Shown: positions 8,320-16,423 of the stretch, one piece after another
How positions within the stretch are numbered: the stretch's first letter is position 1
How the letters are laid out: each line of letters starts with the position of its first letter
Assembly: GCA_004557565.1 (NCBI GenBank)
Contig: SFGS01000018.1
Coordinates: 1 to 35,700, forward strand
Length of the DNA: 35,700 bases
Source of the DNA: Bacteroidales bacterium
Lineage (GTDB): Bacteria; Bacteroidota; Bacteroidia; Bacteroidales; Muribaculaceae
Reading direction: 5' to 3'
Translations under genes and position numbers: made by a program
Notes under the pieces: generated by a model
Database searches by the model: none
What the model was told of the DNA's origin: nothing
What the model saw: the letters and a program-made list of their open reading frames with translations, nothing else

Positions 8320-9813
8320 ATGAAACTCAAGAAATTCTTAGCATATCTTATCCCAGCCACTGTTTTTTCACTGGGTATGGCGTCATGTTCTGATTTCATC
8401 GACATCGATCCCGAAAATCAGCAAGACGTAGAAGCTGTTGACTATACTAACACAGCTCAAATGTATCAGCCTGTGGTTGGCACTTACAACAACGTGCGCG
8501 CTTATGCCGCTCACTGGGCTAACCAACTTTTGATGTTCTCTCGCGATGGCGACATGTGGTCGGGACGTACCGACGACCAAGCTGCAGCAGTGGACTTCGG
8601 CCGCTACTACAACTACAACAACGGCTTCTGGGCGCTCAACAACGTGTGGGTGACTTTCTACTCTATCGTTCGCAGCAGCAACGCCGCTCTTGAGGCACTC
8701 GACAACTACAAGGCGCACATCGACCCAAGCAACTCGCAAGAACTTGCCAACTATTCACAATACTGCGGCGAGGCTCGCACTATACGTGCATGGGCTTACT
8801 ATCAGCTCACCAACAACTTCGGTCCAGTGGTGATTCTCGAAAACAACAACCAGACCGACTTCGTGCGCAGCAAGCAAGAAACCGTGCTCAACTACATTCT
8901 CTCCGAATGTGAAACCGCAATGGGCGAAATGACTGCCACAAGCAAGTGCCGTCCTAACCAAATGCCTCACAACGGTGCCGTGACTTACTACACCGCTGCC
9001 ATGGTGGCTGCACAAACCGCTCTGGTGCAAGGCAACTGGGACAAGGCTGAAAAGTATTCTGACGAAATCATCGAGAGCAAGAAATTCTCGCTTTACAGCG
9101 ACTACTACAACCTGTTTAAGATTCCTGGCAAACTTTGCGACGAATCGCTCTTCGAAATCCAATGCACCGACTTCGGTAACCCAAGCGGCGACTACATTGG
9201 CGTTGACCAATGGTTCAACTTCGCTGGTTGCGCTATGAAGAACGAGGCTACCGGCAAGACTTTCGGTGGCTGGGGCTTCATGAAGTATGAAGACTCTTTC
9301 GTGAACTGGGCTAAGGAACGTGGCGAAACCGTGCGTTACACCACTTCTATCATTATCCCTGGCGTGCCTACCCCAAGCGGCGACGTTTGCACCAAGAATC
9401 CTAACGAAGGCCACAACTACAACGGCAAGGGCTACCTCCCTTACGACCAAATGACAGCAGGTACCACTTCTTGGGGTCGCAACAACAACGTGCGCATTCT
9501 CCGCTACTCAGAAGTGCTCCTCATCAATGCCGAAGCAAAGGTTAGAAACGGCAAGAGCGGCGACGCTTCATTCAACGAAGTTCGCACCCGCGCTCACATG
9601 CCTACCCTCACCGGTGTGACCCTCGACCAAATCCTCGACGAGCGCCGTATGGAACTCTGCGGTGAATGGTGTGTGCGCTACATCGACCTCGTGCGCACTG
9701 GCAAGGCTGCCGCTGTGCTCGGTCCTAAAGGCTGGACAGCAGAAAAGACCTTCTGGCCTCTCCCTGCCACTCAGCTCGAAAACATTCCTGACCTGGAAAA
9801 GGATCCTAAATGA
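8320..9813 (+). CDS. susD: SusD/RagB-family outer-membrane glycan-binding lipoprotein
   Basis: The 497-residue protein is the surface lid and binding partner of the SusC barrel. A type II signal peptide ends in a lipobox with Cys23 (GMASC), so the protein should be lipidated. The N-terminal TPR-rich SusD core is visible (ARTIRAWAYYQLTNNFGPVV, ~151-170), as is the conserved C-terminal part with ILRYSEVLLINAEA and DERRMELCGE. Length is normal for the family. It starts 27 nt after susC and is followed by a hairpin with a T-rich tail, which should lower expression of the genes beyond. No SusE/SusF-like surface glycan-binding gene follows, so the uptake complex appears to be a minimal SusCD. Confidence 0.96.
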   Translation: MKLKKFLAYLIPATVFSLGMASCSDFIDIDPENQQDVEAVDYTNTAQMYQPVVGTYNNVRAYAAHWANQLLMFSRDGDMWSGRTDDQAAAVDFGRYYNYNNGFWALNNVWVTFYSIVRSSNAALEALDNYKAHIDPSNSQELANYSQYCGEARTIRAWAYYQLTNNFGPVVILENNNQTDFVRSKQETVLNYILSECETAMGEMTATSKCRPNQMPHNGAVTYYTAAMVAAQTALVQGNWDKAEKYSDEIIESKKFSLYSDYYNLFKIPGKLCDESLFEIQCTDFGNPSGDYIGVDQWFNFAGCAMKNEATGKTFGGWGFMKYEDSFVNWAKERGETVRYTTSIIIPGVPTPSGDVCTKNPNEGHNYNGKGYLPYDQMTAGTTSWGRNNNVRILRYSEVLLINAEAKVRNGKSGDASFNEVRTRAHMPTLTGVTLDQILDERRMELCGEWCVRYIDLVRTGKAAAVLGPKGWTAEKTFWPLPATQLENIPDLEKDPK

Positions 9814-9858
9814 TTTCGGAATAATGCCGCAAAGGCATTAAACCATAACTAAACTATT

Positions 9859-9903
9859 GAGGGGGCTGGTGAAATCAAATGCCCACCTGCCCCCTCTTTC
9901 TTT
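9859..9903 (+). terminator. Intra-operon terminator/attenuator after susD
   Basis: GAGGGGGCTGGTG (9859-9871) pairs with CACCTGCCCCCTC (9884-9896) with one mismatch around a 12-nt loop, followed by TTTCTTTT. It lies between susD and the next operon gene, so partial read-through would set a lower level for the hydrolase genes. Confidence 0.75.
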
Positions 9904-9914
9904 TAAGCACTATC

Positions 9915-10766
9915 ATGACAAGATTCGCAAAAGCATTATTCATCGTATCTCTCGTGATACTGGGATTTTCCCATGCGCTTGCCAAAAGCAAGACCGACAT
10001 TTGTATCATGACGTACAACATTCGCCTTAGCGCGGACGACGGCGTGAACAAATGGACCAACCGCAGTGCCGACAACATCAAGATGCTTGAATACTATTCA
10101 CCCGACTTGATTGGAATGCAGGAAGTGCGACCCGACCAACTTGCCGACCTTGATGCCAACCTATCCAGCTACGGACACGTGGGCGCAGGACGCGACGACG
10201 GTAAAAATGAAGGCGAGCACTGCCCTATTTTCTACAAAAAAAATCGATTCGTGCTGATTAAGTCAGGAAATTTCGCTCTATCGGAGAATCCAAACGTTTA
10301 CGGTGTGAAAGGATGGGACGCTTCATATCCCCGAATTGCCACTTGGGCAATCCTTAAAGACCGCAAAACAGGCAAGAAGATTGCTTACTTCAACACCCAC
10401 CTCGACAACGACGGCGTGACAGCGCGTCGCGAGGGCATCAAACTCGTGCTTGAAAGGGCTAAGCAGATTGCACCAAAATTGCCATTGCTCATCTCTGGCG
10501 ATTTCAACTGCACCGACGCTACCGCTCCATTCGACATCTTGAACGCAGCAGGGCTGAAAAGCATCTACCAACTCTCACCCATCGTGTATGGACCAAAATT
10601 CTCATACCACGACTATGGCAGAGCCAAGCCTGAGGAACTGGAACTTCTCGACTATGTGTTCGTGAGCAAGGCTTTCGATGTGAAGCGCTGCCGTGTGATT
10701 CAGGACAAGCCCGAAGGTCATTACCTTTCCGACCACTATCCTGTGATTGCACAAATCCAATATTGA
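9915..10766 (+). CDS. Endonuclease/exonuclease/phosphatase-fold secreted hydrolase
   Basis: The 283-residue protein belongs to the EEP superfamily of metal-dependent phosphoesterases. Visible motifs are the Asn strand (IMTYNIRLS), metal-binding Glu70 in GMQEVRPDQ, His162 in FNTHLDND, Asp196 and Asn198 in ISGDFNC, LDYVFVS, and catalytic Asp273-His274 in LSDHYPV. The set is complete, so it should be active. I chose ATG 9915 because it begins directly with a signal peptide (FIVSLVILGFSHALA); the ATG at 9879 lies inside the terminator hairpin. Relatives are common in PULs, but their substrates are poorly known. In a beta-1,2-glucan locus a phosphodiesterase could strip phosphoglycerol from periplasmic glucans, which is inference. 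It sits between two terminator-like hairpins. Confidence 0.9.
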   Translation: MTRFAKALFIVSLVILGFSHALAKSKTDICIMTYNIRLSADDGVNKWTNRSADNIKMLEYYSPDLIGMQEVRPDQLADLDANLSSYGHVGAGRDDGKNEGEHCPIFYKKNRFVLIKSGNFALSENPNVYGVKGWDASYPRIATWAILKDRKTGKKIAYFNTHLDNDGVTARREGIKLVLERAKQIAPKLPLLISGDFNCTDATAPFDILNAAGLKSIYQLSPIVYGPKFSYHDYGRAKPEELELLDYVFVSKAFDVKRCRVIQDKPEGHYLSDHYPVIAQIQY

Positions 10767-10804
10767 CGTTTTTTTTCATACGCAATATAAAAAACTTTCG
10801 TTAG

Positions 10805-10851
10805 TAGGGTGGGTTGGTGAACGACACAACATTTACCCACCCTATTTTTTT
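10805..10851 (+). terminator. Second intra-operon terminator/attenuator
   Basis: TAGGGTGGGT (10805-10814) pairs perfectly with ACCCACCCTA (10835-10844), then a run of T follows. Its upstream arm is followed by TGGTGAA, a string also present in the first hairpin (9859-9903). Confidence 0.75.
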
Positions 10852-10892
10852 AAAATCAGAAACTAAACAACTACAAAAAAACGACACCAACG

Positions 10893-12398
10893 ATGGCAAT
10901 TTTCAAACGGCTCACCTCTTTCGTGATACTGGCAGTGCTCTGGCAACTGTCATTTGCGCAAACCAACACCATTCCTCGCAGCAATCCAGCCCAAGAGGGC
11001 GTGGAAGCCAAGGCTGTGCTTCAACTCTACACCTCGCTTATGAGCCTGGAGCAAACCGAGATTCACCATGTGGTGGTGATGCGCCACGGCAAGGTGATCA
11101 GCGAGTTGCACCCCGCTCCTTTCCGTGCAATCGACGCGCACACGCTGTATAGCGCAAGCAAAACGTTTTGCAGTATGGCTGTGGGGCTGTGCATCGACGA
11201 CAATCGCCTGCGCGTGACCGACCGTGTTGCCACGTTTTTCCCCGAAGTTCTCCCCGACACCATCAGCGATGGTTTGGCGAAGATGACCGTTCACGACCTG
11301 CTCACCATGTCGTCGGGCATCATTCCCGACTGGAACATGCGTTCCATCACCACCGAGTGGGAGAAAACATGGCTCGCTAAGCACCTTAAATACGAGCCGG
11401 GCGAAAAATTCCTCTACGACTCCATGAGTACCTACATGCTCTCGGCTATCGTACAAAAAGTGACCGGACACACCGTGCTCCAACTGCTCCAAGAGCGCAT
11501 TTTCGCTCCTCTCGGCATCACCGAAGCCGAATGGGAGCAGAGCGCAAGAGGCGTGAACACCGGCGGCTGGGGTATGCGTATCCAAGCCGAATCTGAAGCA
11601 AAATTTGGCCAACTCCTTTTGCAAAAAGGCAACTGGAACGGCAAGCAACTCATATCGCGCGAATGGATTGACCGCGCGACTCAATGTCACAAAGTGCCAT
11701 TTACCGACAATCCAAAAAAGAATATCCAAAATCCGGGCTACGGCTACCAGTTGTGGCTGTGCGAGATTCCCGGCTCGTTCTGCGCCGACGGCGCTTTGGG
11801 TCAATACATCTTCGTGGTGCCTGAAAAAGATATGGTGGTGGTGCTCAACGGCGCAAGCATGAAGGGCTACGAGGAAATCGACGCCACTTTCCGCTTCATC
11901 AAGCAGGTGGCTACCAACAATGGTCCATTAAAGTTCGACGCAGCCCAGCAAAAGGCGCTCGACAAGTTCACCGCATCTGCCAGTCAGCGCACCGTAAAGG
12001 GCGTAAAGGTGAAAGCCAAGCCATCAATCGCATTGCACGACGGTTTTGCCCTGCAATTCGGTGCCGACGGCAATTTGCAATACACCTTCGACGGCCGCAC
12101 CATCACCGCCGCTCCTGCCCAGTGGCACTATGCGAGCAGCACCGTGCAGCCACCCTACTCTATCCACCCAAAGAGCGTGTTCAAAGGGCTGAACAAGCCA
12201 TTCACCACAGCGGCACGCTACAGTTGGGAAAACCGCGACAAATTAGTTATCAACACCTACTGGGTAGATTTCATATCAGGCGAAACCGTGACCGTGGAGT
12301 TTGACAAAGCCACAAAAAAGGCGCACGTCAGCGTAAAGCGCAACTTCACCTCCACCCCTGCCGCCAACCTCACCCTCCCCTACACCCCTGCAAGATAA
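10893..12398 (+). CDS. Secreted serine hydrolase of beta-lactamase (class C/esterase) fold
   Basis: The 501-residue protein has a signal peptide (SFVILAVLWQLSFAQ) and a beta-lactamase-related domain to about residue 345. The SxxK motif is Ser87-Ala-Ser-Lys90, in a TLYSASKTFCSMAVG context. The second motif is Tyr175-Asp-Ser177 (LYDSMSTYML), with Ser replacing the Asn common in penicillin-binding enzymes but usual in the esterase branch. A DGALGQ stretch (299-304) stands where the KTG-like motif is expected. A C-terminal beta-rich domain (~370-500) resembles lipocalin-like extensions of this family. These features favour an esterase or amidase rather than antibiotic resistance. Operon context suggests deacylation of glycan substituents, which is inference. 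It is followed 23 nt later by the GH144-like gene. Confidence 0.88.
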   Translation: MAIFKRLTSFVILAVLWQLSFAQTNTIPRSNPAQEGVEAKAVLQLYTSLMSLEQTEIHHVVVMRHGKVISELHPAPFRAIDAHTLYSASKTFCSMAVGLCIDDNRLRVTDRVATFFPEVLPDTISDGLAKMTVHDLLTMSSGIIPDWNMRSITTEWEKTWLAKHLKYEPGEKFLYDSMSTYMLSAIVQKVTGHTVLQLLQERIFAPLGITEAEWEQSARGVNTGGWGMRIQAESEAKFGQLLLQKGNWNGKQLISREWIDRATQCHKVPFTDNPKKNIQNPGYGYQLWLCEIPGSFCADGALGQYIFVVPEKDMVVVLNGASMKGYEEIDATFRFIKQVATNNGPLKFDAAQQKALDKFTASASQRTVKGVKVKAKPSIALHDGFALQFGADGNLQYTFDGRTITAAPAQWHYASSTVQPPYSIHPKSVFKGLNKPFTTAARYSWENRDKLVINTYWVDFISGETVTVEFDKATKKAHVSVKRNFTSTPAANLTLPYTPAR

Positions 12399-12421
12399 AC
12401 TACAACTAATCAAATACTACT

Positions 12422-13798
12422 ATGTACCGAATTATTTATACACTGGCTGCCGTTGCTATGCTGCTCACTGCGTGCAGTTCTACGGCAAGCCCTGTACCAG
12501 AGCCTCCAAACACGGGGCAAGACCCCATTGTGCCTAACCGCCCAAGTTCGTTTGCCAACGACGACGCTTTCCTCGACTACATTCAGAAAGTGCACTTCAA
12601 CTATATGTGGGAGGGCGCAGAGCCTACCTCCGGTCTGGCTCCCGAACGCATTCACCTCGACGGCATCTACCCCAGCAACGATAAGCACGTGGTCACCACC
12701 GGCGGCAGCGGCTTCGGCGTGGCTGGATTGCTCGTGGCTATCGACCGCGGCTTTATCGGCAGAAGCGAGGGCGTGGCGCGCCTGCACAAGATTGTGGACT
12801 ACCTCACCAAAGCCGACCGCTTCCATGGCGTATGGCCACACTGGCTCAACGGCCCCACTGGCAAGGTGGTGCCTTTCGGACAGAAGGACAACGGTGGCGA
12901 CTTGGTGGAGAGTTGCTTCATGATGCAGAGTCTGCTGTGCGTGAGAGAATATTTCAAGAATGGCAACGCCGATGAGAAAGCGCTTGCCGAGAAAATCAAC
13001 GTGCTTTGGCACGATATGGATTTCGACTGGTATCGCAACGGCGGAAAAGACGTGATATATTGGCACTGGTCGCCTGAATACGGCTGGGAAATGAACTTCC
13101 CACTCGAAGGCTACAACGAGTGCATGATTGTATATATACTCGCTGCGGCATCGCCCACCCATAGCGTCCCTGCTTCATGCTACCACAAGGGGTGGGCACG
13201 CAGCGGTGCTATCACCACCGACGCTGCCCCCTATGGCCACCCATTGCTGCTGAAGCACAATGGTGCAGAGCAAACTGGCGGACCGCTCTTCTGGGCGCAC
13301 TACAGTTGGATTGGTCTTTGCCCTAAGGGTTTGAAGGACCGCTACGCCGACTATTGGACCGCCATGCGCAACCATGTGCTCAGCGACTACGACTATTGCG
13401 TGGCTAACCCTAAAGGCTACGACGGATATGGCGCCGACTGCTGGGGCTTGACCGCAAGTTATTCGGTAGGCGGCTACTCGGCACACGCGCCCAACAACGA
13501 TTTAGGCGTAATCACCCCCACCGCCGCCCTCTCGTCGTTCCCCTACACTCCTGAGCAGTCGATGGCTGCACTGAAGGGATTCTGGAAGAAGGGCAGTTGG
13601 ATTTGGGGCAAATACGGCTTCTACGATGCCTTTAGCGAAAAGGCGAAGTGGACGCTCCCACGCTACCTTGCCATCGACCAGTGCACCATCGCTCCTATGA
13701 TTGAGAACTACCGCACCGGTCTGCTCTGGAAGTTGTTTATGAACTGCCCAGAGGTGAAGGAAGGACTGAAAAAATTGGATTTCACAGTAGAACAATAA
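12422..13798 (+). CDS. Glycoamylase-domain lipoprotein, GH144-like beta-1,2-glucanase
   Basis: The 458-residue protein has a lipoprotein signal peptide (LLTACSS, lipid Cys18) and a glycoamylase-like (alpha/alpha)6-barrel domain. Recognisable segments are FNYMWEGAEP (~61), TTGGSGFGVAGLLVAIDRGF (~97-116), GVWPHWLNG, GGDLVESCFMMQSLL, YNECMIVYILAAASP, FWAHYSWIG and CWGLTASYSVGGYSAHAP. Characterised proteins with this architecture form GH144: endo-beta-1,2-glucanases first described from Chitinophaga pinensis, and an exo-sophorohydrolase from Parabacteroides distasonis. Acidic residues suited to catalysis sit in MWEGAEP and GDLVES, but I cannot assign them firmly. The adjacent GH3 gene, 28 nt downstream, would process released oligosaccharides. 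The lipobox suggests action at the outer membrane. Family call is fairly firm; endo or exo mode is open. Confidence 0.85.
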   Translation: MYRIIYTLAAVAMLLTACSSTASPVPEPPNTGQDPIVPNRPSSFANDDAFLDYIQKVHFNYMWEGAEPTSGLAPERIHLDGIYPSNDKHVVTTGGSGFGVAGLLVAIDRGFIGRSEGVARLHKIVDYLTKADRFHGVWPHWLNGPTGKVVPFGQKDNGGDLVESCFMMQSLLCVREYFKNGNADEKALAEKINVLWHDMDFDWYRNGGKDVIYWHWSPEYGWEMNFPLEGYNECMIVYILAAASPTHSVPASCYHKGWARSGAITTDAAPYGHPLLLKHNGAEQTGGPLFWAHYSWIGLCPKGLKDRYADYWTAMRNHVLSDYDYCVANPKGYDGYGADCWGLTASYSVGGYSAHAPNNDLGVITPTAALSSFPYTPEQSMAALKGFWKKGSWIWGKYGFYDAFSEKAKWTLPRYLAIDQCTIAPMIENYRTGLLWKLFMNCPEVKEGLKKLDFTVEQ

Positions 13799-13826
13799 CG
13801 TAAATAACCAAATAAAACCTGACAGT

Positions 13827-16091
13827 ATGAAAAAGTTTTTATTGCTCGTGATGGCTCTTGCCGCGCTCAGCGTATCGGCAAAAACCGACGAGGCTAAGAT
13901 GAACAAGTTTATCGACAATTTGATGTCGAAGATGACCCTTCAAGAGAAACTCGGCCAGCTCAACCTCCCCGTATCGGGCGAAATCGTGACCGGATCGGCT
14001 AAGAGCAGCGACGTGGCTGAAAAAATCAAGAAAGGTCAAGTGGGCGGTTTGTTCAACCTTAAAGGTGTGGACAAAATCCGCGAAGTGCAAGAGATTGCCG
14101 TAAAGCAAAGCCGCCTGGGCATTCCTTTGTTCTTCGGTATGGACGTGGTTCACGGCTATGAGACCGTGTTCCCTATTCCTTTGGCATTGTCGATGTCGTG
14201 GGATATGGATGCTATTCGCAACTCGGCGCACATTGCCGCAGTGGAATCGACCGCCGACGGTATCTCCTGGACATTCAGCCCTATGGTTGACATCTGCCGC
14301 GACCCTCGCTGGGGCCGTATGGCTGAAGGCGATGGCGAAGACCCATATCTTGGCTCACAAATCGCCAAGGCTATGGTGGAAGGCTACCAAGGCACCGACC
14401 TCACCGCCCCCAACACCATGATGGCGTGTGTGAAGCACTTCGCCCTCTATGGCGCAGCTGAGGCTGGCCGCGACTACAACACCGCCGACATGAGCCACAC
14501 TCGCATGTTTAACGAATACTTCCCACCCTACAAGGCAGCCGTGGACGCTGGCGCGGCTTCGGTGATGACTTCGTTCAACACCGTTGACTACATTCCTGCC
14601 ACTGGCAACAAGTGGTTGATGACCACCGTGCTCCGCGACATGTGGGGATTTAAGGGCTTTGTGGTGACCGACTACACTGCCATCAGCGAAATGATTGCCC
14701 ACGGCATGGGCGACCTCCAAACCGTGTCTGCCCTCGCGCTCAACGCCGGCACCGATATGGATATGGTGGCTGACGGTTTCTTGGGCACTATTGAAAAGTC
14801 GCTCAACGAAGGCAAGGTGAGCATGGCGACTATCGACGCTGCTTGCCGCCGCATTCTTGAGGCTAAATACAAACTCGGCTTGTTCGACGACCCATACCGC
14901 TACTTCGACAGCAAGCGTGCCAAGACTGAAATCTACACCGACGAGCACCGTGCGGCAGCCCGCAAGTTGGCTACCGAAACTTTCGTGCTTCTTGAAAACA
15001 GCGAGAATATTCTCCCTCTCGCAAAGAAGGGCAAGATTGCGCTCGTTGGCCCACTTGCCGACACTCGCACCAATATGCCTGGCACATGGAGCGTGGCAGC
15101 CGCTATGGACAAGTACAAAACCGTGCGTGAAGCCATGACCGAAGCCGTGAAGGGCAAGGCTGAAGTGCTCTACGCTAAGGGCTGCAACGTGTGCTACGAT
15201 TCTATCATGGAGAAAAACAGCACCATGTTTGGCCGTGAAATGCGCGACAACCGCGATGCCGACGTGATGCGTGCCGAAGCAGTGAAGATTGCACAAGAGG
15301 CCGATGTGGTGGTGGCTTGCATTGGCGAACCAAGCGAAATGACTGGCGAAAGCAGCTGCCGCACCAACCTCGAAATCCTCGACGCACAAAAAGACTTGCT
15401 CACCGCTCTCAAAGCCACTGGCAAGCCTATCGTGCTGCTCAACTTCTCTGGCCGTGCCACTGTGATGAACTGGGAAAAGGAAAACTTCAGCACCATTCTC
15501 AACGTATGGTTTGGCGGTAGCGAAACTGGCGACGCCATCTGCGACGTGGTGTTTGGCGACGTGGCTCCAAGCGGTCACCTCAGCGTGACGATGCCTAAGA
15601 GCGTAGGTCAAATTCCTATCTACTACAGCCACCTCAACACTGGCCGCCCAAACAAGACTTGGTTCACTAAGTTCACCAGCAACTACCTCGACATCGACAA
15701 TGCTCCTCTCTATCCATTCGGCTACGGTAAGTCGTACACCACATTCCAGTACGGTGCTCCTACCATCAGCGGCACCACTATGAATCAAGATGGCAGCCTC
15801 ACCGTATCGGTGGAAGTGAGCAACACCGGCAACTACGACGGTGCAGAAGTGGTTCAACTCTACATTCGCGACTTGGTGGGCAAAATCGCCCGTCCTGTGT
15901 CGGAACTGAAAGACTTCAAGCGCATCTTCCTCAAAAAGGGTGAAAGCCAAGTGGTGAACTTCACCATCACTGCCGACAAACTCAAATTCTACGACAACGA
16001 ATTGAACTACATCTGCGAGCCAGGCGAGTTCGACGTTATGGTTGGTCCAAACAGCCGCGACGTTCAAAAACTGTCGTTCACCCTGCAATAA
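13827..16091 (+). CDS. bglX: GH3 beta-glucosidase (BglX-type), exported
   Basis: The 754-residue enzyme removes terminal glucose from beta-gluco-oligosaccharides. A signal peptide (LLLVMALAALSVSA) precedes the GH3 TIM-barrel domain, containing GIPLFFGMDVVHGYETVFPI, the KHF motif (CVKHFALYGAAEAGRDYN) and the nucleophile Asp282 in GFVVTDYTAI. The alpha/beta sandwich domain follows (~385-600; VVACIGEPSEMTGES), then a C-terminal fibronectin III-like domain (~660-750; VEVSNTGNYDGAEVVQLYIR). Length and order match the BglX branch. It closes the operon; a terminator-like hairpin lies at 16229-16264. Bacteroides GH3 enzymes encoded next to GH144 proteins act on beta-1,2-gluco-oligosaccharides, which supports sophorose-type substrates, but the sequence alone does not fix linkage. 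Confidence 0.93.
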   Translation: MKKFLLLVMALAALSVSAKTDEAKMNKFIDNLMSKMTLQEKLGQLNLPVSGEIVTGSAKSSDVAEKIKKGQVGGLFNLKGVDKIREVQEIAVKQSRLGIPLFFGMDVVHGYETVFPIPLALSMSWDMDAIRNSAHIAAVESTADGISWTFSPMVDICRDPRWGRMAEGDGEDPYLGSQIAKAMVEGYQGTDLTAPNTMMACVKHFALYGAAEAGRDYNTADMSHTRMFNEYFPPYKAAVDAGAASVMTSFNTVDYIPATGNKWLMTTVLRDMWGFKGFVVTDYTAISEMIAHGMGDLQTVSALALNAGTDMDMVADGFLGTIEKSLNEGKVSMATIDAACRRILEAKYKLGLFDDPYRYFDSKRAKTEIYTDEHRAAARKLATETFVLLENSENILPLAKKGKIALVGPLADTRTNMPGTWSVAAAMDKYKTVREAMTEAVKGKAEVLYAKGCNVCYDSIMEKNSTMFGREMRDNRDADVMRAEAVKIAQEADVVVACIGEPSEMTGESSCRTNLEILDAQKDLLTALKATGKPIVLLNFSGRATVMNWEKENFSTILNVWFGGSETGDAICDVVFGDVAPSGHLSVTMPKSVGQIPIYYSHLNTGRPNKTWFTKFTSNYLDIDNAPLYPFGYGKSYTTFQYGAPTISGTTMNQDGSLTVSVEVSNTGNYDGAEVVQLYIRDLVGKIARPVSELKDFKRIFLKKGESQVVNFTITADKLKFYDNELNYICEPGEFDVMVGPNSRDVQKLSFTLQ

Positions 16092-16160
16092 ACGATAAAT
16101 ACAGCAACTCTAATCGACCACAACCATCGCAAATCGATTAAGTTTCACAATTGGATTCAA

Positions 16161-16196
16161 CCCAAATCGGCCATTAGGCCTAATGACCGATTCGGA
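16161..16196. repeat. Short palindrome: joined terminal motifs of the hairpin element
   Basis: AATCGGCCATTAGG (16165-16178) faces CCTAATGACCGATT (16179-16192) with one mismatch. The two arms match the left and right terminal motifs of the 17990-18175 element, so this looks like an element with no interior. Confidence 0.65.
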
Positions 16197-16228
16197 TTTA
16201 TAGTTAGTAATCAATCCTAATCACAAGC

Positions 16229-16264
16229 AAAAGCAGCTAATCGCGAAGATCAGCTGCTTTTCCT
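16229..16264 (+). terminator. Terminator of the PUL operon
   Basis: AAAAGCAGCT (16229-16238) pairs perfectly with AGCTGCTTTT (16252-16261) around a 13-nt loop. The stem ends in a T-run, 138 nt after the GH3 stop codon. Confidence 0.65.
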
Positions 16265-16313
16265 ATTTCATACCCCCTCCCTCACACCAAAAGAAGGCGT
16301 GCCAAAATCATTA

Positions 16314-16369
16314 AAGTGACATTAGGATAATCGCTGAAAATACTTTATCTTTGCCTAATGAAGTGACAT
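16314..16369 (+). promoter_or_regulatory. Promoter of the AlbA/ATPase-like gene with flanking direct repeats
   Basis: TATCTTTG (16346-16353) matches the Bacteroidota -7 box. AAGTGACAT occurs on both sides of it, at 16314-16322 and 16361-16369, 47 bp apart. The downstream gene encodes a protein with a C-terminal HTH, so these may be its own operators. Confidence 0.45.
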
Positions 16370-16423
16370 CATCCACAAGTCAACTTCTCTTTGGGATAAC
16401 ACCCATAATCAGGATAACACAAT

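Noticed and set aside
10893..12398. Beta-lactamase resistance gene
   Set aside because: SxxK is present but the second motif is Tyr-Asp-Ser and the protein sits in a PUL with a C-terminal extra domain, which favours an esterase-type serine hydrolase.
14355..16088. Long antisense frame (577 residues) over the GH3 gene
   Set aside because: It is the shadow of a strongly codon-biased gene; the GH3 frame has full catalytic motifs and the antisense frame has a His/Val-rich artefact composition.
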